Made by a program: the position numbers and the translations under genes. A model generated the notes under the pieces. It made no database searches. It saw only the letters and a list, made by a program, of their open reading frames with translations, and was not told the DNA's origin. A DNA stretch of 64,000 bases from Gimesia fumaroli (GTDB taxonomy: Bacteria > Planctomycetota > Planctomycetia > Planctomycetales > Planctomycetaceae). The stretch spans positions 6,303,164 through 6,367,163 of the forward strand of contig NZ_CP037452.1 of assembly GCF_007754425.1 (NCBI RefSeq). The letters run 5' to 3'. Of this stretch, positions 38,925 to 47,881 are shown in pieces. The first letter of the stretch is position 1. Every line of letters starts with the position of its first letter.

Positions 38925-40304
38925 ATGAATTGGAAACATGCGCTCACGGGCTTAACGGCTAGCCTTGTCGTAGTTTTAGCGTTCTCACAGCCGGTTTTGG
39001 CGTTTGACGAAGCTGAACCGACAGAAAAACCCGCAGCAGAATCAACAGAAACAGCGGCCCCGGCAGAAGGGGAAGCGGAAGCACCTGCTGAAGAGGCAGC
39101 ACCGCTAACATTACCTGAGCTCTATTATGCTCTGGATAACAGCATGTTATTTCTGTGTGCGGTTCTGGTGCTCTTCATGCAATCTGGATTTGCGATGGTC
39201 GAGTCCGGATTTAACTCTTCCAAAAATACAATCAACATTCTCTTTAAGAACTTAATGGATGTCTGTGTCGGCGTTTTAGTCTATTATGCCATTGGGTACG
39301 GACTGATGTACCCGGGCGATAGTGGAAACGGGTACTTTGGTTTTGCCCAGTTTGGGATCGGCGAGGCAGGAGATCCTGGTCCAGGCGTTTTACATCCTCA
39401 GGTTGACTTTTTGTTCCAAGTCGCCTTTGCCGCAACAGCTGCCACAATTGTTTCCGGAGCAGTCGCTGGTCGTTTGAAATTCAGCTCATACCTGATCTAC
39501 AGTATTATCCTGACAGGGATCATTTACCCGATCAGCGGTTACTGGAAATGGGGCGGTGGCTGGTTGGATGCCAAAGGCTTCTACGATTTCGCTGGTTCCA
39601 TTGTAGTACATGCTGTCGGCGGATTTGCTGGCTTGGCTGGTGCCCTGGTTCTGGGACCCCGAATTGGACGCTTCAAAGATGGCAAATCTGCTCCGATTCC
39701 AGGTCATAATATTGCACAAGCCACATTGGGTGTATTTATCCTCTGGGTAGGCTGGTACGGATTTAACCCTGGTAGCCAGTTGGCTTTCGGTGGTACAGAT
39801 AACACGAATGCTGTGATGTTAATCGCAACCAATACGACCCTGGCAGCTGCCACCGGTGGTGTCGCCGCAATGATCCTGGGTTGGATCATGTACGGTAAAC
39901 CAGATATTTCAATGGCCTTAAACGGCGTGCTTGCTGGTCTCGTTGGCATTACTGCCAACTGTGACAGCGTGACGAACATCGAAGCGATCATCATTGGTGG
40001 TATCGCGGGCTTGTTGGTCGTCTTTGGTATCCTGGCTTTGGAAAAACTCAAAATCGACGATCCTGTTGGTGCTTTCCCGGTACACGGACTCTGTGGAGTC
40101 TGGGGCGGAATTGCCACTGGCATCTTTGGAGATTACGACCTTGGTGTGCAGATCCTGGGATCTGTTGTGATTCCTGTTTACGCGTTTGTCACAATGTTTG
40201 CTCTGTTCTTCTTCCTGAAGATGATCGGACAGCTTCGCGTATCTGAAGAAGACGAAATGAAGGGCTTAGACTTGTCAGAGCACGGAATGCAGGCTTATCA
40301 CTAA
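38925..40304 (+). CDS. amtB: Ammonium transporter (AmtB/Rh family)
   Basis: About 459 residues from the ATG at 38925, which has GGGAAAGG about 11 bases upstream and opens a signal peptide (residues 1-26); an ATG at 38895 is also in frame. A Glu/Ala/Pro-rich stretch (about 27-60) leads to eleven helices of the Amt fold: MQSGFAMVESGF, GGFAGLAGALVLGPRIGRF, the conserved His-bearing GHNIAQATLGVFILWVGW region, and DPVGAFPVHGLCGVWGG near the C-terminus. The C-terminal tail is short and acidic. Conducts NH4+/NH3 across the inner membrane. No glnK gene follows. A strong terminator ends the unit. Confidence 0.96.
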   Translation: MNWKHALTGLTASLVVVLAFSQPVLAFDEAEPTEKPAAESTETAAPAEGEAEAPAEEAAPLTLPELYYALDNSMLFLCAVLVLFMQSGFAMVESGFNSSKNTINILFKNLMDVCVGVLVYYAIGYGLMYPGDSGNGYFGFAQFGIGEAGDPGPGVLHPQVDFLFQVAFAATAATIVSGAVAGRLKFSSYLIYSIILTGIIYPISGYWKWGGGWLDAKGFYDFAGSIVVHAVGGFAGLAGALVLGPRIGRFKDGKSAPIPGHNIAQATLGVFILWVGWYGFNPGSQLAFGGTDNTNAVMLIATNTTLAAATGGVAAMILGWIMYGKPDISMALNGVLAGLVGITANCDSVTNIEAIIIGGIAGLLVVFGILALEKLKIDDPVGAFPVHGLCGVWGGIATGIFGDYDLGVQILGSVVIPVYAFVTMFALFFFLKMIGQLRVSEEDEMKGLDLSEHGMQAYH

Positions 40305-40367
40305 GCCAGGCTCTAAGACCTGTTTGAAGACACTGGTGCTTTGCAGGAGGTACCGTTAGTGTGACTG

Positions 40368-40410
40368 ACTGATGGCTTGTGAAACGACTTCACTTGCCAT
40401 CAGTTTTTTT
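40368..40410 (+). terminator. Rho-independent terminator after amtB
   Basis: Arms ACTGATGGC and GCCATCAGT enclose an inner GTGAA/TTCAC pair around a 5-base loop, followed by seven T. It lies 64 bases past the amtB stop. Confidence 0.9.
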
Positions 40411-40552
40411 ATGCGCAGAGAGTTTGAAGTTGTTGTGAACAAAGAAATATCCGGAATTCCTTGAGAACCTGGCTCAGCTTGCGTACTGTAAATATTAAAT
40501 CAACAGAGAACGCGACCCGGAAGAGCCTTCAATTAACTCAAGGAGAATTTCG

Positions 40553-42040
40553 ATGGCAAAATATGTTTTGGCCCTTGATCAGGGAACGACATCCAGCCGA
40601 TCCATTTTGTTTAATCATCAAGGTCAAATTGAAGCAACTGCACAACAGGAATTCGAGCAGATTTTTCCTTCGCCAGGGCTCGTAGAGCATAATCCTGAGG
40701 CGATTTGGAATTCACAACTGGCAACGGCGCAAACCGTGATCCAGCAATCAGGTGCAACGCCCGAAGAGATTGCCGCAATTGGGATTACCAACCAGCGGGA
40801 AACCATTGTGCTCTGGGATCGTGAAACGGGAAAAGCGGTTTCGAACGCGATCGTCTGGCAGAGCCGACTGACAGCAGAACGTTGTGATCAACTGAAAGCA
40901 GAAGGGTATGAAAAACTATTCCGCGAAAAAACGGGTCTGGTGCTCGATGCATACTTCTCCGGCACCAAGATTGAGTATTTATTAAATGAGATTGAAGGAT
41001 TGAGAGAGCAGGCCAATGCTGGCAAGATCTTATTTGGAACGATCGATACTTTTTTGATCTGGCGTCTAACAGGGGGGAAAGTGCATGTCACCGATCCCAG
41101 CAATGCCTGCCGCACATTGCTCTATAATATTCACACGCATGAGTGGGATGAGGAACTGCTGAAAATATTCAATATTCCGCGATGCATGCTGCCCGAAGTC
41201 AAAGACTCCAGTGAAGTCTATGGTGAGACGACGCCTGATCTGTTTGGAGAGCCGATCAAAATAGCCGGTATTGCTGGTGACCAGCAGGCTGCAACGTTCG
41301 GCCAGGGTTGCTTTGAGCAGGGGGCTGCCAAAAACACCTATGGAACCGGCTGTTTCATGTTGATGAATACCGGCTCGCAACCTGTACCTTCGGAGACAGG
41401 GCTGCTCACAACCATCGGCTGGAGCATTAATGGGAAGGTCACCTATTGTCTGGAAGGATCGGTCTTCATTGCGGGAGCCGCCATACAGTGGCTGCGTGAC
41501 GGCTTGCAGATAATCAAGTCGGCAGAAGAAATCGAAGGACTGGCGTCACAAGTTGAGGATTCAGGCGATGTTTTCTTCGTGCCTGCTTTTGTCGGTCTGG
41601 GAGCGCCTTACTGGAACCAGAATGCACGAGGTACTTTGATTGGTCTAACACGTGGCTCTTCGAAGGAGCATGTTGCGCGGGCAGTCTTGGAATCATTGGC
41701 CTATCAAAGCTGTGACGTCTTGCATGCGATGGAACAGGACTCAAAAATCAAACTGAAAACGCTCAAGGTCGATGGCGGTGCCGCGGCGAATAATCTGCTC
41801 ATGCAGTTCCAATCGGACATTCTGGACGTTCCCGTTCAACGACCGGTTGTGCATGAAACAACGGCATTGGGGGCTGCCTATCTGGCGGGTCTGGCTGTGG
41901 GGTTCTGGCAGAATCAGGATGAAGTCACAAAGAACTGGGCCCTCGATGCCGATTTTCATCCAGCCATGGATTCGACAAAACGCGACCATTTGTATCAACG
42001 CTGGAAGAAAGCCGTCGGTCGCGCCGTGGACTGGTCTTAG
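40553..42040 (+). CDS. glpK: Glycerol kinase
   Basis: FGGY-family kinase making sn-glycerol 3-phosphate. 495 residues, normal length. The N-terminus [12 protein letters not shown] is the phosphate-1 loop, [16 protein letters not shown] the glycerol-site block, [16 protein letters not shown] and [11 protein letters not shown] the central loops, and [19 protein letters not shown] the adenosine region. AAGGAG precedes the ATG by eight bases. No glpF or glpD is adjacent, so the substrate name rests on sequence family alone. Confidence 0.96.
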   Translation: MAKYVLALDQGTTSSRSILFNHQGQIEATAQQEFEQIFPSPGLVEHNPEAIWNSQLATAQTVIQQSGATPEEIAAIGITNQRETIVLWDRETGKAVSNAIVWQSRLTAERCDQLKAEGYEKLFREKTGLVLDAYFSGTKIEYLLNEIEGLREQANAGKILFGTIDTFLIWRLTGGKVHVTDPSNACRTLLYNIHTHEWDEELLKIFNIPRCMLPEVKDSSEVYGETTPDLFGEPIKIAGIAGDQQAATFGQGCFEQGAAKNTYGTGCFMLMNTGSQPVPSETGLLTTIGWSINGKVTYCLEGSVFIAGAAIQWLRDGLQIIKSAEEIEGLASQVEDSGDVFFVPAFVGLGAPYWNQNARGTLIGLTRGSSKEHVARAVLESLAYQSCDVLHAMEQDSKIKLKTLKVDGGAAANNLLMQFQSDILDVPVQRPVVHETTALGAAYLAGLAVGFWQNQDEVTKNWALDADFHPAMDSTKRDHLYQRWKKAVGRAVDWS

Positions 42041-42083
42041 AGCTGTCCTTGCTGTACGGGCACAAAATTGATCTTAAAACTGG

Positions 42084-42773
42084 TTAAGTGTTGCTGGTCG
42101 GGAGCCGCGCCAGGTTTTGATCGGTTCCGATGATTAAAAGAATGTCTGATTCCTGAATCTGATAATCAGGGTGGGGCACACAGTCCGTGGTGTAGATTTT
42201 GCCGGTTTTTTTCTCGACCTCTTCCGAATTTCGCTTGCGGACTGCGACAACGTTGACTGAGTATTTAGAGCGTAGAGACAATTCAGTCAGGTTTTTACCC
42301 ACAAACTGGTTGGGGGTTAACAATTCAATCATTGTATATCCATCGCCCACCTGCAGGTAATCTTCCAGATGTGGATTTGCCAGTAAACGTGCCAAATGGG
42401 CACCCGCCTGGACTTCAGGCTGAATGACTTCCGTCGCACCGATTTGAGTAAAAATTTCGGCATGGAATTCTGATTGCGCACGACAGATAATTTTTGGGAC
42501 GCCCATTTTTTTGACGATGACTGTGATGAGCAATGCTGATTCAAAATTTTCGCCAATCGAGATCACACAGGCATCGACCTTATCAACTTCCTGGCTCTTT
42601 AAGGCTAGTTCATCTGTCGCATTCAGACGTACTGCGATTGCGACATCGTCCTTGACTTCGTTAACCAGTTTGTCTGAGTGGTCAATCGCTATCACTTCGA
42701 CTCCACTGTTTCCCAGTCGTTTAGCCAGTTCTATCCCAAAGCGTCCTAACCCGATTACCGCTACTTTTATCAC
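42084..42773 (-). CDS. TrkA/KtrA-type potassium channel regulatory subunit
   Basis: About 229 residues: an N-terminal RCK Rossmann domain with VIGLGRFGIELAKRLG and an acidic end of strand two (IAIDHSD), then a C-terminal TrkA_C domain. I start at the GTG at 42773, with GGGAGA eight bases upstream; an in-frame TTG at 42794 is alternative. It gates the membrane subunit encoded just upstream on the same strand, in response to NAD(H) or ATP/c-di-AMP in known systems. Short single-RCK form is KtrA-like. Confidence 0.92.
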   Translation of the reverse strand: MIKVAVIGLGRFGIELAKRLGNSGVEVIAIDHSDKLVNEVKDDVAIAVRLNATDELALKSQEVDKVDACVISIGENFESALLITVIVKKMGVPKIICRAQSEFHAEIFTQIGATEVIQPEVQAGAHLARLLANPHLEDYLQVGDGYTMIELLTPNQFVGKNLTELSLRSKYSVNVVAVRKRNSEEVEKKTGKIYTTDCVPHPDYQIQESDILLIIGTDQNLARLPTSNT

Positions 42774-42843
42774 TGGATGAAATCTCCCGCACAAAATAAA
42801 ATGTCAGTCATCTAAATAAATTCGCGCTTCATTAAATCATCTG

Positions 42844-44667
42844 CTAACCCAGGGTCACGCTTTCTTCCGGGTAACTGTACCTGTATGACGGCCCACGGTT
42901 CGTCAGCGCAATCAGGGCAGTCAGTGGCCCCACTCTTCCAATAAACATCGTCAGGATGATCACCCAATGAGAAGGGGGGGATAAATCTGCGGTAATTCCG
43001 GTAGAAACACCGACGGTAGCAAAGGCGCTCGTAGTTTCAAACAAGTGATCCAGGAAGATGTCCTGCCTGTTTTCAAACATAACCACAAGTAGTGTCGATG
43101 TCATCAGGACCAGAATTCCAAGCGAAATAATGGTCAGAGAACGGTTGATTAAAGTGTTGGGAATCGTGCGCCCCATGATTTCAACCCGATCTCGTCCCTT
43201 GAGAAGTGACCAGACCGAGAGTACGGCAAGCGCACACACGACTGTTTTCACCCCACCACCTGTTGAACCGGGAGAGGCTCCGATAAACATCATGAGAACT
43301 GCAAACAGTTTGGTGTGTGGCTGATAGTCTCCTAAATCAACGGTGTTAAACCCCGCGGTTCTGAAAGTGACTGATTGGAACCATGCTGAATTAAGCTGTT
43401 CCCACGCCGAAACCTCTTTTTGCTGATGAATAGACTCGAGTAGATAGATTCCAAGTGTGCCTCCAACCAGCAGAAAAAGCGTGGTCAGAGTCACAAGACG
43501 CGATGAGACAGTCAGTCTGACTTTTTGGGTGGGGTGATTAAATAATGGTTTGCGTATCGAGAAATTCGAGAAATGAGTGATGCCATAAATCAAATAATTA
43601 TAATTCACGGCAAACCCGAGCCCTCCAACGATGATCAAGGCAGGCATAACTCCCCACACCTGCCAGTGGTGTCCCATGTTGAGCAGATTATCATCCATCA
43701 GACTGAAGCCGGCATTGCAATATCCACTGACCGAATGGAACAGGCTGTAGTAGAGTCGCTCTTGCCAGGGAAGTTCAGGCCAGAGTCCTGTCAGAAAAAT
43801 TGCCCCCGTGAGCTCAGTAAAAATGGTGATCCCCAGAATAGCCAGGAGTAACCGCCTGACATCTCCTCGCTGATGCGATTCCAGCATCTCGCTGAATGTG
43901 ACACTCTCACGAATCTGCATGGTTCGTCCAAATGCCGCAGCGAAAAAAGCACCAAATGTTAATATTCCCAAGCCACCAATCTGAAACAGAATCATAATGA
44001 TCGTCTGGCCGGTTCTACTCCAATAGGTTCCGGTGGGAACCACGATCAGTCCCGTGACGCAACTGGCGCTGGTAGATGTAAATAACGCAACGAGAAAAGG
44101 GGCCGCTTCAGTCGCATTATCAGTCGGATCCTGTACACGGGCCGTGGGAAACATCAGCAGGATAGTTCCGATGCTAATCAGGATTAGAAAGGATGCCACC
44201 ACGATCAAAGCCGGGTTCCAACCGCGCGAAGAAACACGCCGAATTAATAGAATCGTTTCATACAGACTGCGTAGAATCACACAAAGTTCTGAAACGCCCA
44301 GGACCAATTCCAGTCGCCCGGGGGCATCACCGGGAAATAAGTCGTGAAAAATCAGAATGGCTATGGATGAAAGAAGCCACAGGCCGGAGATAAAAATATA
44401 CGCCAGGTATTTCTTAATAAATTCTTTTCGGGAGAGATGCCAGATATAGCGAATCGTCAGGCTCAATGTGAAATAGACCATTGCGATCACAATGGTGCAG
44501 CCCAATTCCCAATGGACGATGGTGGTAATCTTCAGCAGGCCATGTAGAATGACAGTGGCCACCAGGCTGATAATCAACGCAATGATCTCCAGGCGTCGAA
44601 GTGTTCGACTCCGCCGAGGATGGTGCGTTTGATACTGCAATCGGCTTGGAAGGTGTGACAACGTCAT
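42844..44667 (-). CDS. TrkH/KtrB-family potassium transporter
   Basis: About 607 residues. An N-terminal extra region of five or so helices (about 35-165) precedes a TrkH/KtrB core with four pore repeats: FTSTSASCVTGLI, SVSGYCNAGFSLM, SVTFRTAGFNTVDLG with the GASPGSTGGGVKT helix hairpin, and ETTSAFATVGVSTGI. The four pore glycines are kept. Takes up K+ (with Na+ or H+) across the inner membrane. Start is uncertain: ATG at 44667 chosen; GTG at 44727 is in frame and neither has a strong Shine-Dalgarno. Paired with the RCK gene 70 bases downstream. Confidence 0.92.
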   Translation of the reverse strand: MTLSHLPSRLQYQTHHPRRSRTLRRLEIIALIISLVATVILHGLLKITTIVHWELGCTIVIAMVYFTLSLTIRYIWHLSRKEFIKKYLAYIFISGLWLLSSIAILIFHDLFPGDAPGRLELVLGVSELCVILRSLYETILLIRRVSSRGWNPALIVVASFLILISIGTILLMFPTARVQDPTDNATEAAPFLVALFTSTSASCVTGLIVVPTGTYWSRTGQTIIMILFQIGGLGILTFGAFFAAAFGRTMQIRESVTFSEMLESHQRGDVRRLLLAILGITIFTELTGAIFLTGLWPELPWQERLYYSLFHSVSGYCNAGFSLMDDNLLNMGHHWQVWGVMPALIIVGGLGFAVNYNYLIYGITHFSNFSIRKPLFNHPTQKVRLTVSSRLVTLTTLFLLVGGTLGIYLLESIHQQKEVSAWEQLNSAWFQSVTFRTAGFNTVDLGDYQPHTKLFAVLMMFIGASPGSTGGGVKTVVCALAVLSVWSLLKGRDRVEIMGRTIPNTLINRSLTIISLGILVLMTSTLLVVMFENRQDIFLDHLFETTSAFATVGVSTGITADLSPPSHWVIILTMFIGRVGPLTALIALTNRGPSYRYSYPEESVTLG

Positions 44668-44753
44668 ATGGATTAAAGCTGTAACAAAATTTGAATTTAT
44701 GAAAACCTGTCCAGACTTTAACAGCACTATAGTGCAATTGATGCAGTGAGAAA

Positions 44754-46160
44754 ATGGTACGCGATTTTATTTCCGAAAGTTTGACCCACGATCCGATTCA
44801 CGGATATATCCCCTTTACGTCAAAAACGGGAATTCCGGACGATGAAGTTTCCGAGCAGGAGATTATCGATCACCCCTGGGTACAGAGATTAAGACACATT
44901 CACCAGCTGCAAACAGCATGGTGGGTCTTTCCGTCGGCTGAGCATATGCGGTTTCAGCATGTTCTGGGGGCAATGCATTTAGCGTCTGTTTCCATCAATG
45001 CCTGGTATGACTCTCTGAACAGTGCCTGCAGGAATGTACCTTCACTGCCTTATGTGGAAAGCCTGGTGAGACTGGCAGCCTTGTTACATGATGTCGGCCA
45101 CGGGCCATTCGGGCACTTTTTTGATGACCACTATTTAGCGCAGTACGACCTGACTCATGAGGATCTTGGCTCCCACATCATTGAACACGAACTGGGTGAT
45201 TCGATTCGGGGAATTCGTCGAAACCCCAATGGGCACTTGAATCCTCTGGAAGAGTTGGACCCCAAACAGATTGGCTGGCTGATTCGTCGCCCTGCAAATG
45301 GCTCAGAGAGCGAAGAAGGCAATCCTGACTGGCTTTGTAAATTGCGAGCCATGTTTAGCGGAATCTACACCGTCGATAATATGGATTTTGTACTACGCGA
45401 TGCCTATATGTCGGGGTACAACACCCGGGCCGTCGATGTATCCCGCCTGATACATTACAGCTTTTTTACATCAGAAGGATTAACGATTCATGGGCGAGGG
45501 CTGCCGGCTTTAGTCAATTTTATTGAAACACGGGCCAATTTATTTCGCACGATATATTATCATCGCACCGTTCGCGCGCTCGACCTGGCACTCGAAGAGA
45601 TCTTTGCAGAAACAATGCAGCATCTGTTTCACGGGAATCCGCTGGACCACCTGGATGACTATCAGGGTTTTACCGAATCCTCATTCCTGGTTGATGTGGG
45701 ACGGTTTCATAAAAACGAGAATCCAGAAGTTCAGGAACTGGCGAAACGCTGGGAGGGACTCCTTTCGCGGAATGTGGAATGGAAAATGGCTTGCGAACGC
45801 TCAATTAACTTTCATTCAGGATCTGCCGTTCATACCTCCATTTTTTCTGAGCCGGATCTGGTGGAAAAAAGAGTGCGCGCCAAGCTGCCTGCTGAGTTAA
45901 AGCAGATTCCTCTTCGGATTGATGTGGCCCGGCACTATCATCGGCCCAGTGGCAGGCTCCCGGCTGGAGGTCAGAATTTCTTTCTAGACCCGGGTACGGG
46001 AAAATCACAGGAACTCAGTGATGATGAATTGTTTCGTGCACTTCCTGTCAGCTTTTTGATTTTCCGAATCTACACTCGAGATCACCTGCATGATTCAGAA
46101 ATGACCAATGCTTTGAACGCAGCATTGGGTGAAGTTTCGGATTCAAAAACAAATATGTAA
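44754..46160 (+). CDS. HD-domain phosphohydrolase (SAMHD1/dGTPase-like)
   Basis: A 468-residue cytosolic protein with the HD superfamily motif set: a first His in RFQHVLGAMHLA, the metal pair HD at residues 112-113 in LLHDVGHGPFGH, and a distal Asp in YTVDNMDFVLRDAYMSGY. N-terminal DPIHGYIPF is typical of the SAMHD1/YdhJ-like group. Likely hydrolyses dNTPs or other nucleotides; I cannot call the substrate. The C-terminal ~150 residues are less conserved. It is followed 207 bases later by a small gene on the same strand. Confidence 0.9.
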   Translation: MVRDFISESLTHDPIHGYIPFTSKTGIPDDEVSEQEIIDHPWVQRLRHIHQLQTAWWVFPSAEHMRFQHVLGAMHLASVSINAWYDSLNSACRNVPSLPYVESLVRLAALLHDVGHGPFGHFFDDHYLAQYDLTHEDLGSHIIEHELGDSIRGIRRNPNGHLNPLEELDPKQIGWLIRRPANGSESEEGNPDWLCKLRAMFSGIYTVDNMDFVLRDAYMSGYNTRAVDVSRLIHYSFFTSEGLTIHGRGLPALVNFIETRANLFRTIYYHRTVRALDLALEEIFAETMQHLFHGNPLDHLDDYQGFTESSFLVDVGRFHKNENPEVQELAKRWEGLLSRNVEWKMACERSINFHSGSAVHTSIFSEPDLVEKRVRAKLPAELKQIPLRIDVARHYHRPSGRLPAGGQNFFLDPGTGKSQELSDDELFRALPVSFLIFRIYTRDHLHDSEMTNALNAALGEVSDSKTNM

Positions 46161-46367
46161 TACGCAATTCCTGGTTGAAAGATCACCAGGCAATGAACAA
46201 AAATATGGCAAGTTTTACCTTGTCACAGCGGCGTTAGTCTCTCTGTTCTTGAGTCGTTTTACCCGGTTTTATCACGAATCAGATAAGACGATAGTCCTGT
46301 TGTATCGGTCGTGTCGGCAACGAAAAATCAATGCGACTGATTTTCCGGCAGAGTCGATAAGAAAACC

Positions 46368-46718
46368 ATGATCGACTTTGAATTAGAACAGATGATAGAA
46401 AACCCTGAATGGTGCCTCGTGTTGAACCATTACAGTCAACAACAGCTCCAGACGAAAAAGCAGGATCCCGAGTTTGACGGATGGATTATTCGCCAGAATG
46501 AGGTAGAAGGTGTTGCCTTGGAACACCTCCCTCGAATTCACGGTAAATTGATCGCGTTTGACTTGTTAAAATTTCAGATTTCCAGCCGGGATTCTGGTGT
46601 ATTTTATAAAGTCACTCGAGCGGGACAAAAGATGCTTCCCAAACTGCAGAAGATGCTGCAGCAACAAAGTGCATCCGAGCAGTCTGAATCGGAGTATTCC
46701 TATTCGAAATCTGCTTGA
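46368..46718 (+). CDS. Small conserved-looking protein, unknown function
   Basis: A 116-residue protein rich in Gln with a Ser-rich tail. The region LLKFQISSRDSGVFYKVTRAGQKMLPKLQ (given here in part: VFYKVTRAGQKM) resembles the wing and final helix of a winged-helix fold, but I cannot assign a family. It lies after the HD-domain gene and before a strong bidirectional terminator. It could be part of the same transcript. Coding quality is good; an ATG opens it, preceded by no strong Shine-Dalgarno. Confidence 0.6.
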   Translation: MIDFELEQMIENPEWCLVLNHYSQQQLQTKKQDPEFDGWIIRQNEVEGVALEHLPRIHGKLIAFDLLKFQISSRDSGVFYKVTRAGQKMLPKLQKMLQQQSASEQSESEYSYSKSA

Positions 46719-46772
46719 ACTGTCCGCCCGGTAGAGCGTAAAACAGTTATAACCCATACGATCGATAAAAAA

Positions 46773-46806
46773 TAAACGGCCCGATTGCACAAAGCAATGG
46801 GCCGTT
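46773..46806. terminator. Bidirectional terminator between convergent genes
   Basis: Nine-base arms AAACGGCCC and GGGCCGTTT continue into an inner ATTGC/GCAAT pair with a 5-base loop. On the minus strand the following TTTATTTTTT gives a strong U-tract for the Cys-rich gene; on the plus strand it serves the 116-residue protein gene. Confidence 0.9.
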
Positions 46807-46875
46807 TCAATTTATCAGATCTAGCTCCTGACAGTCATACTCGATAGTGTGATCTGCCAGAATCAGCTCAGTACA

Positions 46876-47364
46876 CTATGCTTTTTTAGGAGCTGGTGCG
46901 GGAGCTTTCTTTGGAGGAGCTGGTGCTTCTTCTACTTTCTTAGGAGCAGCTGGCTTAGCTTCAGCTGGTGCTGATCCGCAGCTTGAGCAAGGAGAAGCGG
47001 GGCAGCACTTAGGAGCTGGTGCACAGCATTTGGGAGCTGGTGCACAGCACTTTGGTGCTGGAGCGGGGCAGCATACGGGAGCTGGCTTGCAGCAACGTAC
47101 GCGAACTGGTTTGCAACAACGAACACGACGTTCTGGCTTGCAGCAGCGAACTTTGACTGGCTTGCAGCAACGAACTTTTTCTGGCTTGCAGCAGCGAACG
47201 CGAACTGGTTTGCAGCAACGTTCACGCTTTGGCTTGCAGCAACGTACGCGTTCTGGTTTGCAGCAACGGTTCAGCAAACCGGCTTCTGTGTCAGAGACAC
47301 TGAAAGATGCAGAGATCAAAGTCAGTGCAGCAATCATTGAGAGTGTGACAGCTTTTCGAATCAT
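46876..47364 (-). CDS. Secreted Cys-Cys-Lys-Pro repeat protein
   Basis: 162 residues from the ATG at 47364 (GAGGAG five to six bases upstream). The signal peptide (about 1-28) ends near DTEAG. Then come tandem units of 8 residues, CCKP-x-(R/K)-x-R (seven units, one with an extra Arg), a transition CCKPAPV, and shorter CCAPAPK units, ending CCPASPCSSCG. A Lys/Pro/Ala/Glu-rich tail of about 45 residues follows. About 26 Cys in total, almost all as Cys-Cys pairs: a candidate metal-binding or disulfide-crosslinked envelope protein. I do not recognise a characterised family. The long ORF start at 47418 is less likely. Confidence 0.8.
   Translation of the reverse strand: MIRKAVTLSMIAALTLISASFSVSDTEAGLLNRCCKPERVRCCKPKRERCCKPVRVRCCKPEKVRCCKPVKVRCCKPERRVRCCKPVRVRCCKPAPVCCPAPAPKCCAPAPKCCAPAPKCCPASPCSSCGSAPAEAKPAAPKKVEEAPAPPKKAPAPAPKKA
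47083..47269 (-). repeat. Tandem 24-base coding repeats in the CCKP gene
   Basis: Seven to eight units of about 24 bases, each beginning (plus strand reading) with variations of GGCTTGCAGCA. They encode Cys-Cys-Lys-Pro units. Variation is mostly in the x-Arg-x-Arg codons, so the array has diverged under selection for the Cys pairs rather than being freshly duplicated. Confidence 0.85.
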
Positions 47365-47881
47365 GGTGTACTCCTCAGATTCTTTAAATAAAGTGGTTCC
47401 ACTACCGTTGAAGAACAAGTCACTAGTTCATTCCCCAACGATGTCCCTAAGTCTACGCACTTAGGGAAAACAGGTCTGTTTTTCTATCTTGGTAAGATTT
47501 ACCGGTTACAGTAAATACGCTGATTACAATACCAGAACGAATTACGTTGTCAAAGTAAAGAGAATACGAAAAATGAAGTTTCTCTAAAAATCCTCTATTT
47601 CCTGAAGTGTTGCTGGCAGACCCATTTTCGTACTGGATTCAATCTGAAATTCCGTAGCATTCGATCAGATTCAAAGCATCTGTTTCTATTGAAGGCTCAA
47701 ATTCAATTGGAATACTCGAAAAATAGATGTAAATTGGGGTGGTTTAAGCCCTCTCAGCCACGTTTCCCGATTCAAAAGCGACTTTCAGCCAAATTCCTTG
47801 CAAGAGTTCAACCTGGGGGGTAAAACCAAGTTGATTCAATAAAAGTCCTTCCCAACAGTATTTCGATCAATCGATGGATGT
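47365..47881. other. Upstream region of the CCKP gene and folP
   Basis: 517 bases between divergent genes. It contains a strong hairpin (47445-47466) on the CCKP side and an AT-rich stretch (about 47500-47600) that may hold promoters. No other ORF is supported. Confidence 0.4.
47445..47466 (-). promoter_or_regulatory. Inverted repeat CCCTAAGT-N6-ACTTAGGG upstream of the CCKP gene
   Basis: Perfect 8-base arms with a 6-base spacer (CTACGC), ending 81 bases before the CCKP start codon. It could be an operator or a hairpin in the 5' leader. No T-run follows on the minus strand, so it is not a standard terminator. Confidence 0.5.

Noticed and set aside
47083..47269. Regular short repeats resembling a CRISPR array
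   Set aside because: Units are about 24 bases with no separate spacers, they stay in frame and encode CCKP motifs after a signal peptide; no cas gene is nearby.
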